Of a DNA stretch of 64,000 nt, positions 25,711 through 34,942 are shown piece after piece (positions within the stretch are counted from its first letter, which is position 1; every line of letters starts with the position of its first letter). The position numbers and the translations under genes are program-made. The DNA is taken from assembly GCA_022793065.1 (NCBI GenBank), contig JAAWCE010000077.1, positions 1-64,000 of the forward strand, given 5' to 3'. The DNA comes from Lachnospiraceae bacterium. Its GTDB lineage: Bacteria > Bacillota > Clostridia > Lachnospirales > Lachnospiraceae. The notes beneath the pieces are model-generated. The model had not been told where the DNA came from, ran no database searches, and worked only from the letters and a program-made list of their open reading frames with translations.

Positions 25711-26176
25711 ACCCTGCCTCCCTGATTAATATCATCTTCCCGCGATAAAACGTTACTCTTGCCCAATTCTCACTTTTCCCAAGCATCCCCCCAATCTCTT
25801 TATAGGACATATCGCTTAACGCCCTTAACTCTATTACTTTTCTCATATCTGTGGGAAGCGTCTGTAAAATATCCCACACATCTGTTAATTCCATTTTAAA
25901 CATTACTTCCTTTTCCGTATCATTGGAAGCTTTCATTTCCTCTTCCAACATTTCCAATTTGGCACGATTGCTTTTTTCCCAATGCTGATACAGCAAATGC
26001 TTCCCAATCTGACACAGCCAGGTAGACATCTTACAGCTTCCATCAAAAGTGTCAATTGCTTCCAGTGCCTTTAAAAATGTCTCCTGCATCAAGTCTTCTG
26101 CAAGTTCCCCATCCCCACACCTTGCATACAAAAAATGAAACACAATCTGCGAATATCTCTTGTATATCTCTTCCAT
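25691..26176 (-). CDS. ECF-type RNA polymerase sigma factor
   Basis: 161 residues from ATG 26176, which has GGGAGG five bases upstream; an in-frame ATG at 26206 has no ribosome site. Region 2 is seen in YARCGDGELAEDLMQETFLKAL and the core-binding segment after it; region 4 in LPTDMRKVIELRALSDMSYKEIGGMLGKSENWARVTFYRG. Region 3 is absent, as in extracytoplasmic-function sigma factors. The gene overlaps the anti-sigma gene and is divergent from the GtrII-type gene, which might be a target; that is a guess, as no shared promoter motif was identified. Confidence 0.93.
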   Translation of the reverse strand: MEEIYKRYSQIVFHFLYARCGDGELAEDLMQETFLKALEAIDTFDGSCKMSTWLCQIGKHLLYQHWEKSNRAKLEMLEEEMKASNDTEKEVMFKMELTDVWDILQTLPTDMRKVIELRALSDMSYKEIGGMLGKSENWARVTFYRGKMILIREAGYGKDEM

Positions 26177-26259
26177 ATCTCCCTCCCTTCTACCTCTTTC
26201 ATCCATTTTTATCCCAATTCGTTACACAGTTTCCATAATTTTTTATGCCAAAATATTCC

Positions 26260-26287
26260 TTTACTTTTTACCGCCTTATGCTATAAT
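26260..26287 (+). promoter_or_regulatory. Candidate promoter of the GtrII-type gene
   Basis: TTTACT (26260-26265), a 16-base spacer and TATAAT (26282-26287) read toward 26401, with a leader of about 110 bases. Two further TATAAT hexamers (26335-26340, 26377-26382) lie downstream without good -35 partners, so the assignment is uncertain. Confidence 0.45.
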
Positions 26288-26400
26288 TTTTTTGAACTGC
26301 AATTGCATTTGTAGTTTCCTTTTTTGGCCATTTTTATAATGTATCCATGCGGCAGTACTACGAAAACTTTTTTAAGTATAATCCCCAAAAGGAGTGATCT

Positions 26401-28050
26401 ATGAACGAACTTTATCACGATTTAAAATGGTTTGTGAAGCAAAAATATTATGTGGCAGCGCTGCTTCTTACAGGTATTTGTTCCTACGGATTTGAAATCA
26501 CCCACCCTTCCATAGGGATTGACGATACGGCAGTGCCGCTTTATCTTTCGGAAGGTCTTGAAGTCGTCATGGGCAGATGGACCATATTTCTGATTAACAA
26601 GGTATTTCATTTAGGAGAATTTACACCCTTTATGCTGGAATTGGCTGGGGTATTCTGTCTGATGATTGCCGCAACTCTGTTTGCGGTACTATTAAAACGT
26701 ATTTTTGGTGAACGCATCGGCATGATTGGGTATACGGTTTTTGCATGTGTTTTTATCTCCAACCCTATTATCAGCGAAATCTATATCTATTATTACCATA
26801 ACGGAACGGATCTTGGCTATATTGGAACCGCTTTGGCACTGCTTGCCTTTATGAAAGGTATGGAACAAAAGGGATTACCGGCAGTCAAATATTTCACAGG
26901 CAGCGTCCTGCTTGTCTGGCCCGCCGTCGGCTGCTGCGAGTCCTTGTTGATTTTATATATTCTTGGTATTCTGGTCATTCTATTTCTGCGCGGCATGATT
27001 GGGAAAGACAAGCTAAAAACAACACATATCATAAAATATCTCTCCATCGGCGCATTGCTCTGTGTGGTCTGCGTTTGCTTCAGAGAACTGGCCATTACCC
27101 TGATTACAAAGCTCTTCGGCCTTGACGATGTAGTTGGTTTATTGGCAAAACGCAGCATATCGGAAATGTCAGTATTGTTTCACAGTGAAGAAGGCATCCA
27201 AAATCTGATTATGCTTTTGAAGCGATTCTGGCTGGTATATCATGTAAACGCCATCGTATATCCCCCCATAGCCATATATGAAATGGCCATAGCCACGTTT
27301 GCCCTCAGCTCCATGTATCTTGCTGTCAGAAAGAGGACTTTGTGGTTTCCTGTCTTATTTGCGGGTATGTACATTACACCCATGCTTTTAACGATTGTGG
27401 AAGCCAAACCAACCGCATATCGCTCCAGTCAATATCTGCCCTTTTTCGCGGCGTTGGGCATTTTCCTCTGCTATGGTCTTCTTGGCAGAATCCGCCTTGA
27501 AAAAAGAATTGGACAATATGTAGGAATCGCCTTGACAGTGATTCTTGTGTGGAATCAAGTATATTATATGAATAAAAGTTTCTATACGGATTGGCTGAAA
27601 TACGAACATACCAAAGATGTAATGCTTTCCGTGGCCCATGAGATAGAACAGGACTATGGCAGAGATAAACCGGTAATTTTCACCGGACATTACGATGTTC
27701 CCCATTCCCTGGTATCGGACTATTATGTAGGGTTCGGCTCCTGGCAGTACAGGCTGATCTCAGCTATAACCGATGTAATCGACCCTCACTTAAAAGAAAA
27801 ATATCACAGTTCCTATGGTTACTGCTTTATTGGAGAAGCAAATTATCCTTTTATTCAATGGGCCTTGGATGCCTTTGACAATACCAACAGAGAATTACAT
27901 GCCTTTCTGAAAATGCATGGATATGAATTTTACCCGGTAACAGACCTTTCCGTTTTAGAAGAAGCAAGAACACTTGGGGATACCATGCCCCGTTTTCCCT
28001 TGGAAGGTTCTATTGCCGCTTATAATGATTATATTATTGTACACTTTTGA
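26401..28050 (+). CDS. GtrII-type polytopic membrane glucosyltransferase-like protein
   Basis: 549 residues; AAAAGGAGTGATCT precedes ATG 26401. The N-terminus (LKWFVKQKYYVAALLLTGICSYGF, then HPSIGIDDTAVPLY with GRWTIFLINKVF) matches the GtrII family of O-antigen glucosyltransferases, with the acidic IGIDDT loop typical of GT-C enzymes. About ten hydrophobic helices follow and a soluble C-terminal domain of about 130 residues ends the protein. GtrII-like enzymes transfer sugar from a lipid carrier to surface glycans on the outer face of the membrane; the substrate here is not known. It stands alone on the plus strand and ends 29 bp from the convergent comEC stop with no terminator in between. 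Confidence 0.82.
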   Translation: MNELYHDLKWFVKQKYYVAALLLTGICSYGFEITHPSIGIDDTAVPLYLSEGLEVVMGRWTIFLINKVFHLGEFTPFMLELAGVFCLMIAATLFAVLLKRIFGERIGMIGYTVFACVFISNPIISEIYIYYYHNGTDLGYIGTALALLAFMKGMEQKGLPAVKYFTGSVLLVWPAVGCCESLLILYILGILVILFLRGMIGKDKLKTTHIIKYLSIGALLCVVCVCFRELAITLITKLFGLDDVVGLLAKRSISEMSVLFHSEEGIQNLIMLLKRFWLVYHVNAIVYPPIAIYEMAIATFALSSMYLAVRKRTLWFPVLFAGMYITPMLLTIVEAKPTAYRSSQYLPFFAALGIFLCYGLLGRIRLEKRIGQYVGIALTVILVWNQVYYMNKSFYTDWLKYEHTKDVMLSVAHEIEQDYGRDKPVIFTGHYDVPHSLVSDYYVGFGSWQYRLISAITDVIDPHLKEKYHSSYGYCFIGEANYPFIQWALDAFDNTNRELHAFLKMHGYEFYPVTDLSVLEEARTLGDTMPRFPLEGSIAAYNDYIIVHF

Positions 28051-28079
28051 CCCTCGGCTTCTATTTATCCCCTGCAAAT

Positions 28080-30542
28080 CTACGGCCACACAGATTTTAC
28101 CTGGAGATTGCCATTGCGAAAAGTCACCGTAATGGCGCCTTCTTCTGCCGTAAGCATAACATAAGATTTGGTTTCCTCCACTCTCTCCATCATTTCTTGA
28201 TGTGGGTGTCCGTAACGATTCTTCCGGCCGCTGGAAATTACCGTAAGCCTTGGGGACACCTGACGCAGAAATGCCTCTGAAGAGGAATTGCGTGAGCCGT
28301 GATGAGCCGCCTTCAGTACGGTAATCTCTTCAATTCCTCTTGCCGCAAGCGCTTCTAAAAGCGCTTCTTCTCCCCTTCCTTCCACATCCCCTGTCAGGAG
28401 TAAGGTCCATTCTGGAAATTCTATATAAATACATTCCGAATATTCGTTGCTATGTTCCCCCCGATACCCTGCTTCCGGGTGCAGACAGGTAAACACCGTA
28501 TTGTCGCACTTCCATGTATCATTCGCCGCCAGATACCCAACCAAAACCTCATCTCCTTGTTGGGAAGCCTCTTTGACCCCCTGACGCAATTTTCCAAACT
28601 GTTCTTCTCTTGCTTTTTCTTCAATGGCCGGAAGAAGAACCTGTTTCACATCTATTCCCTCCCTCCAACCTGATTCCAACAATTCCAAAGCACCGTTTAT
28701 ATGATCCTCATCCGGATGGGATAAAAATACGGCGTCAATGGTATGTATCCCCTGATATTTTAAATATGGAATCAATATGTATTTTCCCACTCCTTTTCGG
28801 CTGCTGCTGCCGCAGTCAAAGAGATATGTCTGTCCGGACGCTGTCTGAACCAGTATACAGTCCCCCTGCCCCACATCCAGAAAAACTGCGCTTTCCCTAT
28901 TTTGAAGCCGCATATCAAATACCAGAATTGAAAGACAGATTATAGCCACGCTCAGATATGTTATTCTTGTTTTTCTCTTCTTATTGTAAACTTCCTTATT
29001 GTTGTTGCCTTCTTTCACATGTTGTATTTTATGGAAGACCGCTTTCTTGTTTCCGGATTCCATTCTAATCGTAATTTTCCTATGCCAGCCATATTCCGTA
29101 CTGTTTCCGAAATTTATATGAATTCCGTCACAACATTTCTCTTTCTTTTTTTCCCTATATCTTAATGCCGCCGCTGTGGACAGTAAAGTATAGTATACTA
29201 CTATCTGCCAAATATCCGGGCAGCCCGGATTCCATGTATGCATGGGAAAACGATTAAAACAGCCGCAGAGAATTTCATAACATATTAATATACTTTGTGC
29301 AATAAAGCGCAGCCGCCCCAGCCCAGGCAGCAATGTCATAATACCGGATATCATCATGGGTTTCAAAAGCGGAATCACCAAAAGATTTAAAAAGATAGCA
29401 TAGATTGGAATTTCATAATAGAGATATAATTGAACAGGAAGTGTGGTCAATGTAATGGAAACGCCGGCTGCAGCAGCTTCCTTCAGTTTATGGCATCCCT
29501 GTTTACACCATTCTCGGAGCCGCCATATGCCTTTCTCATGATGCTTTCCCATACTTCGCATTTTTTCAGGCTTAAATGCCGGATATATGACGCCAATTCC
29601 CAATACAGAGGCAAAGGAAAGTAAAAATCCGCCGCTTTGCAGACAATATGGATTTTGAACCACCATGATTGCCGCCATTACGCCCAATGCCGTCATCATA
29701 TCATAAGTCCTCCCAGTCACTTCACCCAACATCCGAATCAGGTACATCCCAATGGCCCGGTATGCGGACACGCTAAACCCGGTCATACAGCCATACAAAA
29801 GCAATAGAATACTGCCTGCAGCAGCCGATGGCAAACGATGTATTCCGACTTTTCGCAGAAATTGATAGATTCCCATGCCAATGATTGTAATGTGCAGTGA
29901 GGATATGCTGAAAATATGCAAAATCCCATTTCTTTTGTACAACGCTTTCATTTCACTGTCTATCTCACTCTTATCTCCCAAAAGCAACGCACTCATAACT
30001 GCCGCTTCCTTTTCAGGAAATATTTGATACAGACGCCCTTTCCAGGCACGTTTGCACTGATACAACCATTCCCCCAGCGGCCAATATGCTTCTCCCTGGG
30101 CCAAAACTGTTGCTTCTCTTAATTTTCCCCCAATCCCTAAAGTTCTATAATAAATTGCCCCGTCAAATTCGCCCGGATTCGAGGCATGGGAACATGGAAT
30201 GAATTCTCCCTGAACCGTTACCCAACAGCCCAGAGGTAATTCCGGTTCCATATCCGTTTCACAGATTAAATTTCCAATGGAATGATTTGCAGAGATTGCA
30301 TTTAAAAGGATACGATCTTCAGCCGGCTGTATCATAATACTTTCGTTGGCTAAAGCAACAGATTTCAGATAAATGGTTTGTTCTTCTTTTTGATATATCT
30401 GCCCGGTGACAAGCAATGGTTCCGATGCTGTCAATTCGCCAGCACCATTGTCAAAACGCCCCTGGGCCCTTTCCGCCGTCTCTAGCCCCACTGCCACAAT
30501 TATCACAATGCACAGTGAGGCCAGCAATAAAGGTCTTTTCAC
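28080..30542 (-). CDS. comEC: ComEC/Rec2-family DNA uptake channel protein
   Basis: 820 residues from GTG 30542, which has AGGAGG seven bases upstream; the frame stays open to 30581 but that stretch encodes the ribosome site itself. Order of parts: N-terminal membrane helix and OB-like segment, Competence domain with LLGDKSEIDSEMKALYKRNG and HIFSISSLHI, several helices, then a C-terminal metallo-beta-lactamase domain (VFLDVGQGDCILVQT, LSHPDEDHINGALELL, KAAHHGSRNSSSEAFL). ComEC passes single-stranded DNA through the membrane during transformation; the lactamase part may act as nuclease. The metal ligands SHPDEDH and HHGS are present. comEA lies 8 kb away beyond two signalling pairs. Confidence 0.93.
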   Translation of the reverse strand: MKRPLLLASLCIVIIVAVGLETAERAQGRFDNGAGELTASEPLLVTGQIYQKEEQTIYLKSVALANESIMIQPAEDRILLNAISANHSIGNLICETDMEPELPLGCWVTVQGEFIPCSHASNPGEFDGAIYYRTLGIGGKLREATVLAQGEAYWPLGEWLYQCKRAWKGRLYQIFPEKEAAVMSALLLGDKSEIDSEMKALYKRNGILHIFSISSLHITIIGMGIYQFLRKVGIHRLPSAAAGSILLLLYGCMTGFSVSAYRAIGMYLIRMLGEVTGRTYDMMTALGVMAAIMVVQNPYCLQSGGFLLSFASVLGIGVIYPAFKPEKMRSMGKHHEKGIWRLREWCKQGCHKLKEAAAAGVSITLTTLPVQLYLYYEIPIYAIFLNLLVIPLLKPMMISGIMTLLPGLGRLRFIAQSILICYEILCGCFNRFPMHTWNPGCPDIWQIVVYYTLLSTAAALRYREKKKEKCCDGIHINFGNSTEYGWHRKITIRMESGNKKAVFHKIQHVKEGNNNKEVYNKKRKTRITYLSVAIICLSILVFDMRLQNRESAVFLDVGQGDCILVQTASGQTYLFDCGSSSRKGVGKYILIPYLKYQGIHTIDAVFLSHPDEDHINGALELLESGWREGIDVKQVLLPAIEEKAREEQFGKLRQGVKEASQQGDEVLVGYLAANDTWKCDNTVFTCLHPEAGYRGEHSNEYSECIYIEFPEWTLLLTGDVEGRGEEALLEALAARGIEEITVLKAAHHGSRNSSSEAFLRQVSPRLTVISSGRKNRYGHPHQEMMERVEETKSYVMLTAEEGAITVTFRNGNLQVKSVWP

Positions 30543-30555
30543 ATTCACACCTCCT

Positions 30556-30571
30556 GCCCGCTTTAGCGGGC
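30556..30571. other. GC hairpin directly upstream of the comEC ribosome site
   Basis: GCCCGC-TTTA-GCGGGC is a perfect 6-bp stem with a 4-base loop between the exporter permease stop (30590) and the comEC ribosome site (about 30550). No T-tract follows, so it may stall or protect mRNA or modulate comEC initiation rather than terminate. Confidence 0.5.
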
Positions 30572-30589
30572 ATCCAATCAAAATTCTCT

Positions 30590-31408
30590 TTAAGCCAATG
30601 CCTTATGTTTTTTTCTGGCTGTTTTCTTCAAGGAAACCATCATTAAAATCCCCGCTATGGCGGCCAATAACAGATATGACTGTACCATAGGCATAAAATT
30701 ATAGCTTTCTCCCTTCCACACCATATAAAAGTCCTTATTTATATACGTAATGGGCAGCATTTGAGCAACTGCCTGCATGCCTTCCGGCATATTGTCATAA
30801 GTGATTCCCATCATACCTCCCAAAATCATAAAACCAAAATATAAAAACATTGTCACACAATAAGTTAAACTAAACTTTTTCAATAACGAAGAAATAGCAT
30901 AGGCAAGGCAAAACATAATAATACTCAGGGCCAAAATACAAACCATGTAGAGAACGACTCCCGACGCTTTTGGTAATTCCGCTCCCACAATTCCAAAGCC
31001 TATAGGAAAATAAATGCAAAACGCAATTAACATATAGACCATCTCTGCTAAAGCATTATTACATAGTGTCACAAGTGTATTGACGCCAAAAAGCTCCATT
31101 CTCAAAGGTATCCCTCTTTCCAATTCCCGCGCCCTGGCTATCCCGTATCCCATAAGCACCGTGGCCATGGGGATCATAGTTCCTATTCCCAAAAATATCG
31201 AAGTCACTGCATTGGACAACATTGCCCCATCCGTAATTTCAGTCGCCACCACACGGCTTATGAGTATAACCATCATTATCGGCATGCCAACTCCAAAAAT
31301 GTGTATGTATGGATTCCCAATGACATTACGAAATTCAAACAGCAACATCCCTGTGGAAATAAGATTTCCATTTTTCTTAGTTTCATTATTCTTAGTTCTA
31401 TTTTCCAT
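30590..31408 (-). CDS. ABC-2 type transporter permease
   Basis: 272 residues with six hydrophobic helices: the first near FGVGMPIMMVILISRVV, the last in MVQSYLLLAAIAGILMMV. The layout (cytoplasmic N-terminus, a loop with ARARELERGIPLRMELFG after helix 2) is typical of ABC-2 exporters that pump drugs, lipids or peptides. It pairs with the ATPase 73 bp upstream. The substrate cannot be told. The ribosome site is weak. Confidence 0.85.
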   Translation of the reverse strand: MENRTKNNETKKNGNLISTGMLLFEFRNVIGNPYIHIFGVGMPIMMVILISRVVATEITDGAMLSNAVTSIFLGIGTMIPMATVLMGYGIARARELERGIPLRMELFGVNTLVTLCNNALAEMVYMLIAFCIYFPIGFGIVGAELPKASGVVLYMVCILALSIIMFCLAYAISSLLKKFSLTYCVTMFLYFGFMILGGMMGITYDNMPEGMQAVAQMLPITYINKDFYMVWKGESYNFMPMVQSYLLLAAIAGILMMVSLKKTARKKHKALA

Positions 31409-31481
31409 TTTCCCATACCGAGAACCTTTGACCCCGGCTCACCTCCATATTTTTTGTAGATACGCTGCTTTTTTGTCGCTT

Positions 31482-32345
31482 CTATTTTTGATGGTTATTT
31501 TTTGCATTAATATATATCATCTCAATGTCATTATTGCTTCGCTTATAATTGACGTCATTTTTCAAAAGCAGATTTGTAAGTTCTTGTTCTTTCTCCCAAC
31601 TCTCACAGGATAATGCAAGCAAATGTGCCGGTGAAGCTAACTTCTCATATTTTGCAAAAAGCTTTACATTCTTCTCCGAGTTTTCAATGACAATGATCGC
31701 TCTGCCGCAATACTTCCGAAACAAATCATCCTTTTTTCCAAAGTCAATCACATGTCCCTGATCCAAAATCAGCAATTTATCTGCCAACTGTTCTAACTCC
31801 TCATAATAATGAGAGACGATCAGCAGACTTTCTTCCTTACCCCGATACCAATCCGCTAGTTTTTCAACCAATTTCTGCCTGGTTTCAAAGTCCAGTCCCG
31901 AAGTGACTTCGTCATAAAGCGTCAGCGCCGCTTCCTGCATTAACACCATAATAATTGTAAACCTTTGTTTCTGCCCGCCGGAAAGCTTTGTGTATTTTTT
32001 TCTAAGACAATCCTCAAATTCAAAATACGTAATCAAATCCTGCAGTTTCTTATTTCTGGAAATCTTTGTTCCCAGCACTGCCTCCATAATATATTTGGTG
32101 GCCATAGTATCCGTATAATCATTAAACTGCATATGAACCGCCATCTGTCCCGCCTTTAGCCTGGTGCGGATGCTGCCCTCATAGGGCACAAGTCCCAAAA
32201 TACTTTTGGCAAGGGTACTTTTCCCCGCTCCATTTGACCCTATCACCCCTACCCTGTCACCTTCTTCGATTACAATAGGTTCTGTAATAGACAGCGCCAC
32301 ATCCGCTCCATACTTTACAGTTAAATTTTCAATGGCTAACAACAT
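31482..32345 (-). CDS. ABC transporter ATP-binding protein
   Basis: 287 residues from ATG 32345; an in-frame GTG at 32354 sits too near the GGGAGGGAG ribosome site. Walker A GSNGAGKST, Q-loop in GQMAVHMQFNDYTD, signature LSGGQKQR, Walker B LTLYDEVTSGLD and a switch His in LLIVSHYYEEL are all intact. A C-terminal extension of about 80 residues follows, ending MIYINAKNNHQK. First gene of the exporter pair, downstream of a terminator and an apparent response-regulator site, so probably induced by the two-component system encoded just upstream. Confidence 0.93.
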   Translation of the reverse strand: MLLAIENLTVKYGADVALSITEPIVIEEGDRVGVIGSNGAGKSTLAKSILGLVPYEGSIRTRLKAGQMAVHMQFNDYTDTMATKYIMEAVLGTKISRNKKLQDLITYFEFEDCLRKKYTKLSGGQKQRFTIIMVLMQEAALTLYDEVTSGLDFETRQKLVEKLADWYRGKEESLLIVSHYYEELEQLADKLLILDQGHVIDFGKKDDLFRKYCGRAIIVIENSEKNVKLFAKYEKLASPAHLLALSCESWEKEQELTNLLLKNDVNYKRSNNDIEMIYINAKNNHQK

Positions 32346-32403
32346 ACATTCCACTCCCTCCCATAGTCTATCAATTTCTACTTGAATATTTTAACAGATT
32401 GGT

Positions 32404-32438
32404 ATGAATTTCAGATGAAGACCAAATGAATTTTCAGA
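32404..32438. promoter_or_regulatory. Direct repeats, candidate response-regulator site for the ABC exporter
   Basis: ATGAATTTCAGA (32404-32415) and ATGAATTTTCAGA (32426-32438) are direct repeats 22 bp apart. A -10-like TAAAAT on the minus strand (32393-32388) lies just downstream, and the expected -35 position falls inside the proximal repeat with a poor match. This is the usual layout of promoters activated by OmpR-type dimers. The regulator gene 34157-34894 is the natural candidate; binding is inferred. Confidence 0.5.
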
Positions 32439-32455
32439 AGAAAAATCTCAATATC

Positions 32456-32487
32456 CGCAACAACTCTCCACAGAGAAAGCTGTTGCG
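32456..32487 (-). terminator. Terminator after the second two-component pair
   Basis: On the minus strand CGCAACAGCTTTCTC (32487-32473) pairs with GGAGAGTTGTTGCG (32469-32456) with wobble pairs, short loop, then GATATTGAGATTTTTC. It separates the histidine kinase gene (stop at 32500) from the ABC genes. Confidence 0.75.
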
Positions 32488-32499
32488 CAAAATAATAGA

Positions 32500-34188
32500 T
32501 CAGAATGTTTTTAAGATATCCGCGGTTAGAACAACCGCAACACTATTTTCACCATTGGATATCCCAACTGATATCCCCAGTTTTCTTGCATAATAAGATA
32601 CAATGTACAATCCCAGGCCATGACTATCTCCAGCCCTGTCCTTGCCGTCGGCGCCGCTGACAAACGGCTCAAAAATATGCGGTAATAGCGCCTCCGGAAT
32701 CGTGACGCCATAATTTTCTATCCTGATTTCGCCTTTTTTCTCTTTCCGTCCAATGGTTATCTGCAGCAAGCCCCCTCTGGGGGTATACTTTACCCCATTG
32801 GACAAGAGATTATCGCAAATTTGAGAAAACATGATTTCATCCGTACAAATTGCCAGGCCATCATCTCCTGTCAATTCAATGTTAATCTCTTTTTCCGCAA
32901 TGGGAATCTGAAAAGCCCGAAGCCGCTCTCTGATCACATGCCCCGGCTCCATCCTTTGCAAATACATATTTTCTGCACAGCGATTCAGATAGAGAATATC
33001 TTCCACGATTTTCCTCATGGATAATAACTGTTCTTTCACTTTGGGCAGATACACTTTGGTATCCTTATATCTGCCCACTTCATTTGCCATGCCTTCTACC
33101 AGCAAAAGCGCCGCTGCAATGGGTGTTTTTAATTGATGAGAGGATGCTCTCAAAAATATCTCCTGCCGTTGGTTCTCTTCTGCCAGCTCCCTGTTTTTCT
33201 CTTCCAGCGTCCACAGATTTTCTCTGATTTTTTCATAAAAATCCTCTAAGGTAGCGGCAAGTTCTTTGATTTCATTCTGATGGCTTCTCCCGCCGCTTTC
33301 CGCCCTTCCGCAGTCCTCCCCAACGCCATATGTTCCGGAAGCAAACTCTTCCTCCCATTTTTTCTTATTTTTACATACTTCGCCCGCTTCCTCCATAGAC
33401 ACCAGCCTGCGCTTCATCTCTCCGGCACGTCCCACCAATCTTACAATCGGTGTTACAATCCCTTTGGAATACACTTGCGAAAATATCAACACCATCCATA
33501 ATATTACCGCTCCCAACATGGGGATGCTTCTGAGCACCACCGGCCGGATTTCATTCATATCCGGCGTTAAAACCGGCAGATATGTAAAAATCAGCCTGTC
33601 CTCTCTCTGTTCAAATACAAGGTAATTTGTATAACGATTGGCAAAGTCTTCCACACTCGCCTCAAGAATCAGCATATGATCGGAATAGAAATGTACTTTT
33701 ACAGATTCATTGTGAAACTCTAACCCTTCTCCAAAGCTCAGCATTTGCAGCTCTATCGGGGAAGATACGTCATTTTGCATGGTTTCCTTTAAAAGAATCG
33801 CTAATTCTTCCAAATCCTTCTGTATCTCCGCCTGCTGCAAATCACGAAAAGATTTCAGTTTTTCCCTGCAATTCTCAAATGCCTGATAAAGCTGCCCATC
33901 TTTTATGACAACTTGGGCAGAAAAAGATTTTCCGCTAATCAGAATACACTCGCCCTCCAAAGGAATCTCCAGAGAAAAGCAAGCCGTAGAATTTCTCACT
34001 ATCGCTTTTTCATAAGAACCGTTTCTTACATAAAACTCATGCTGCGCACGTACAGATTTCAGATTTTGTTCCATCGCATACTCCACATACAACGACGGAA
34101 GCATATAAATAAAATATCCCAGCAAAAACAACATCATAATTCCTGCCAGAACCAGACTATATACGAGATTTTTTCTTCCCAGACCCAT
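32500..34188 (-). CDS. Membrane sensor histidine kinase
   Basis: 562 residues from ATG 34188, which has GGAGG six bases upstream and overlaps the end of the response-regulator gene by 32 bp; the longer frame to 34233 is not needed. One helix near the N-terminus (LVYSLVLAGIMMLFLLGYF) and a second after about 220 residues (MLGAVILWMVLIFSQVY) bracket an outside sensor domain. A HAMP-like and coiled region leads to the DHp helix SSHQLKTPIAAALLLVEG with the phospho-accepting His, and an ATPase domain with CDNLLSNGVKYTPRGG and SHGLGLYIVSYYARKLG. Pairs with the overlapping response regulator; probably tunes the downstream ABC exporter. Confidence 0.92.
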   Translation of the reverse strand: MGLGRKNLVYSLVLAGIMMLFLLGYFIYMLPSLYVEYAMEQNLKSVRAQHEFYVRNGSYEKAIVRNSTACFSLEIPLEGECILISGKSFSAQVVIKDGQLYQAFENCREKLKSFRDLQQAEIQKDLEELAILLKETMQNDVSSPIELQMLSFGEGLEFHNESVKVHFYSDHMLILEASVEDFANRYTNYLVFEQREDRLIFTYLPVLTPDMNEIRPVVLRSIPMLGAVILWMVLIFSQVYSKGIVTPIVRLVGRAGEMKRRLVSMEEAGEVCKNKKKWEEEFASGTYGVGEDCGRAESGGRSHQNEIKELAATLEDFYEKIRENLWTLEEKNRELAEENQRQEIFLRASSHQLKTPIAAALLLVEGMANEVGRYKDTKVYLPKVKEQLLSMRKIVEDILYLNRCAENMYLQRMEPGHVIRERLRAFQIPIAEKEINIELTGDDGLAICTDEIMFSQICDNLLSNGVKYTPRGGLLQITIGRKEKKGEIRIENYGVTIPEALLPHIFEPFVSGADGKDRAGDSHGLGLYIVSYYARKLGISVGISNGENSVAVVLTADILKTF

Positions 34189-34894
34189 GCCGTCCCTCCG
34201 CCCAATCTGCTTCACTAAGCGCTTCCCGGTCAAATTGATATCCTACTCCAATAACCGTCTTAATACAGGAAACAGGAAGTTTTTTCCGCAGGTTCTTCAC
34301 ATGCGCATCAATAATACGGTCATTCCCTATATAATCCTCATTAAAAATACGCAATATAAGCTGCTCTCTTGTAAACACACGCTCAGGCTCGTCATAAAGC
34401 GTATGCAGCAGAAGAAATTCACTCAATGTAAGCGGTAATTTTTTCCCCCGGTAAAATGCACAATACGCCTCTTCCCTTAAGACCAGCCCTTCTCCCCCAT
34501 TGGGATTCCTGCAAGTTCCGCCCATGCGGCGCAAGATTGTCTCCATACGTTTGAGCAAAATAATCGGTGATACCGGTTTAATGACATAATCGTCCGCATA
34601 CAAATTAAACGCTTTCACCTGTGTCTGCTCATCTTCCAAAGCAGTCAGCATAATTGCCCCAATATCATTACATTCCGTCCGTATATAGTTCAGCACCTCA
34701 AATCCATCCGCCCCAGGTACGCATATATCCAGAACCGCCAGGTTAAATTTATCTCTTCCCAACAGTTCTATGGCATCATCTCCCCTATTTGCCGTGACCA
34801 CATCATATCCGGCCAAACTCATATATTCGGCCAGAACTTCCCTTATGGTTGGTTCATCCTCTAAAAATAATACCCTTTTCCCTGTCTCCTTCAT
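34157..34894 (-). CDS. OmpR-family response regulator
   Basis: 245 residues. Receiver domain: acidic LFLEDEPTIRE, phospho-accepting Asp in LAVLDICVPGADGFE, Thr in IMLTALEDE and Lys in DDYVIKPVSP. The DNA-binding winged helix follows (LTLSEFLLLHTLYDEPERVFTREQL, NDRIIDAHVKNLRKKL). AAGGGG precedes ATG 34894 at 8-9 bases. It lies 48 bp after the GerMN lipoprotein gene on the same strand, so transcription may continue from the first signalling pair. Likely regulator of the ABC pair through the repeats at 32404-32438. Confidence 0.95.
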   Translation of the reverse strand: MKETGKRVLFLEDEPTIREVLAEYMSLAGYDVVTANRGDDAIELLGRDKFNLAVLDICVPGADGFEVLNYIRTECNDIGAIMLTALEDEQTQVKAFNLYADDYVIKPVSPIILLKRMETILRRMGGTCRNPNGGEGLVLREEAYCAFYRGKKLPLTLSEFLLLHTLYDEPERVFTREQLILRIFNEDYIGNDRIIDAHVKNLRKKLPVSCIKTVIGVGYQFDREALSEADWAEGRHGSGKKKSRI

Positions 34895-34942
34895 CTGATT
34901 CCCCTTTTGCGCCCCTGCTTTCCGCTGGATTTACATCCCTTT

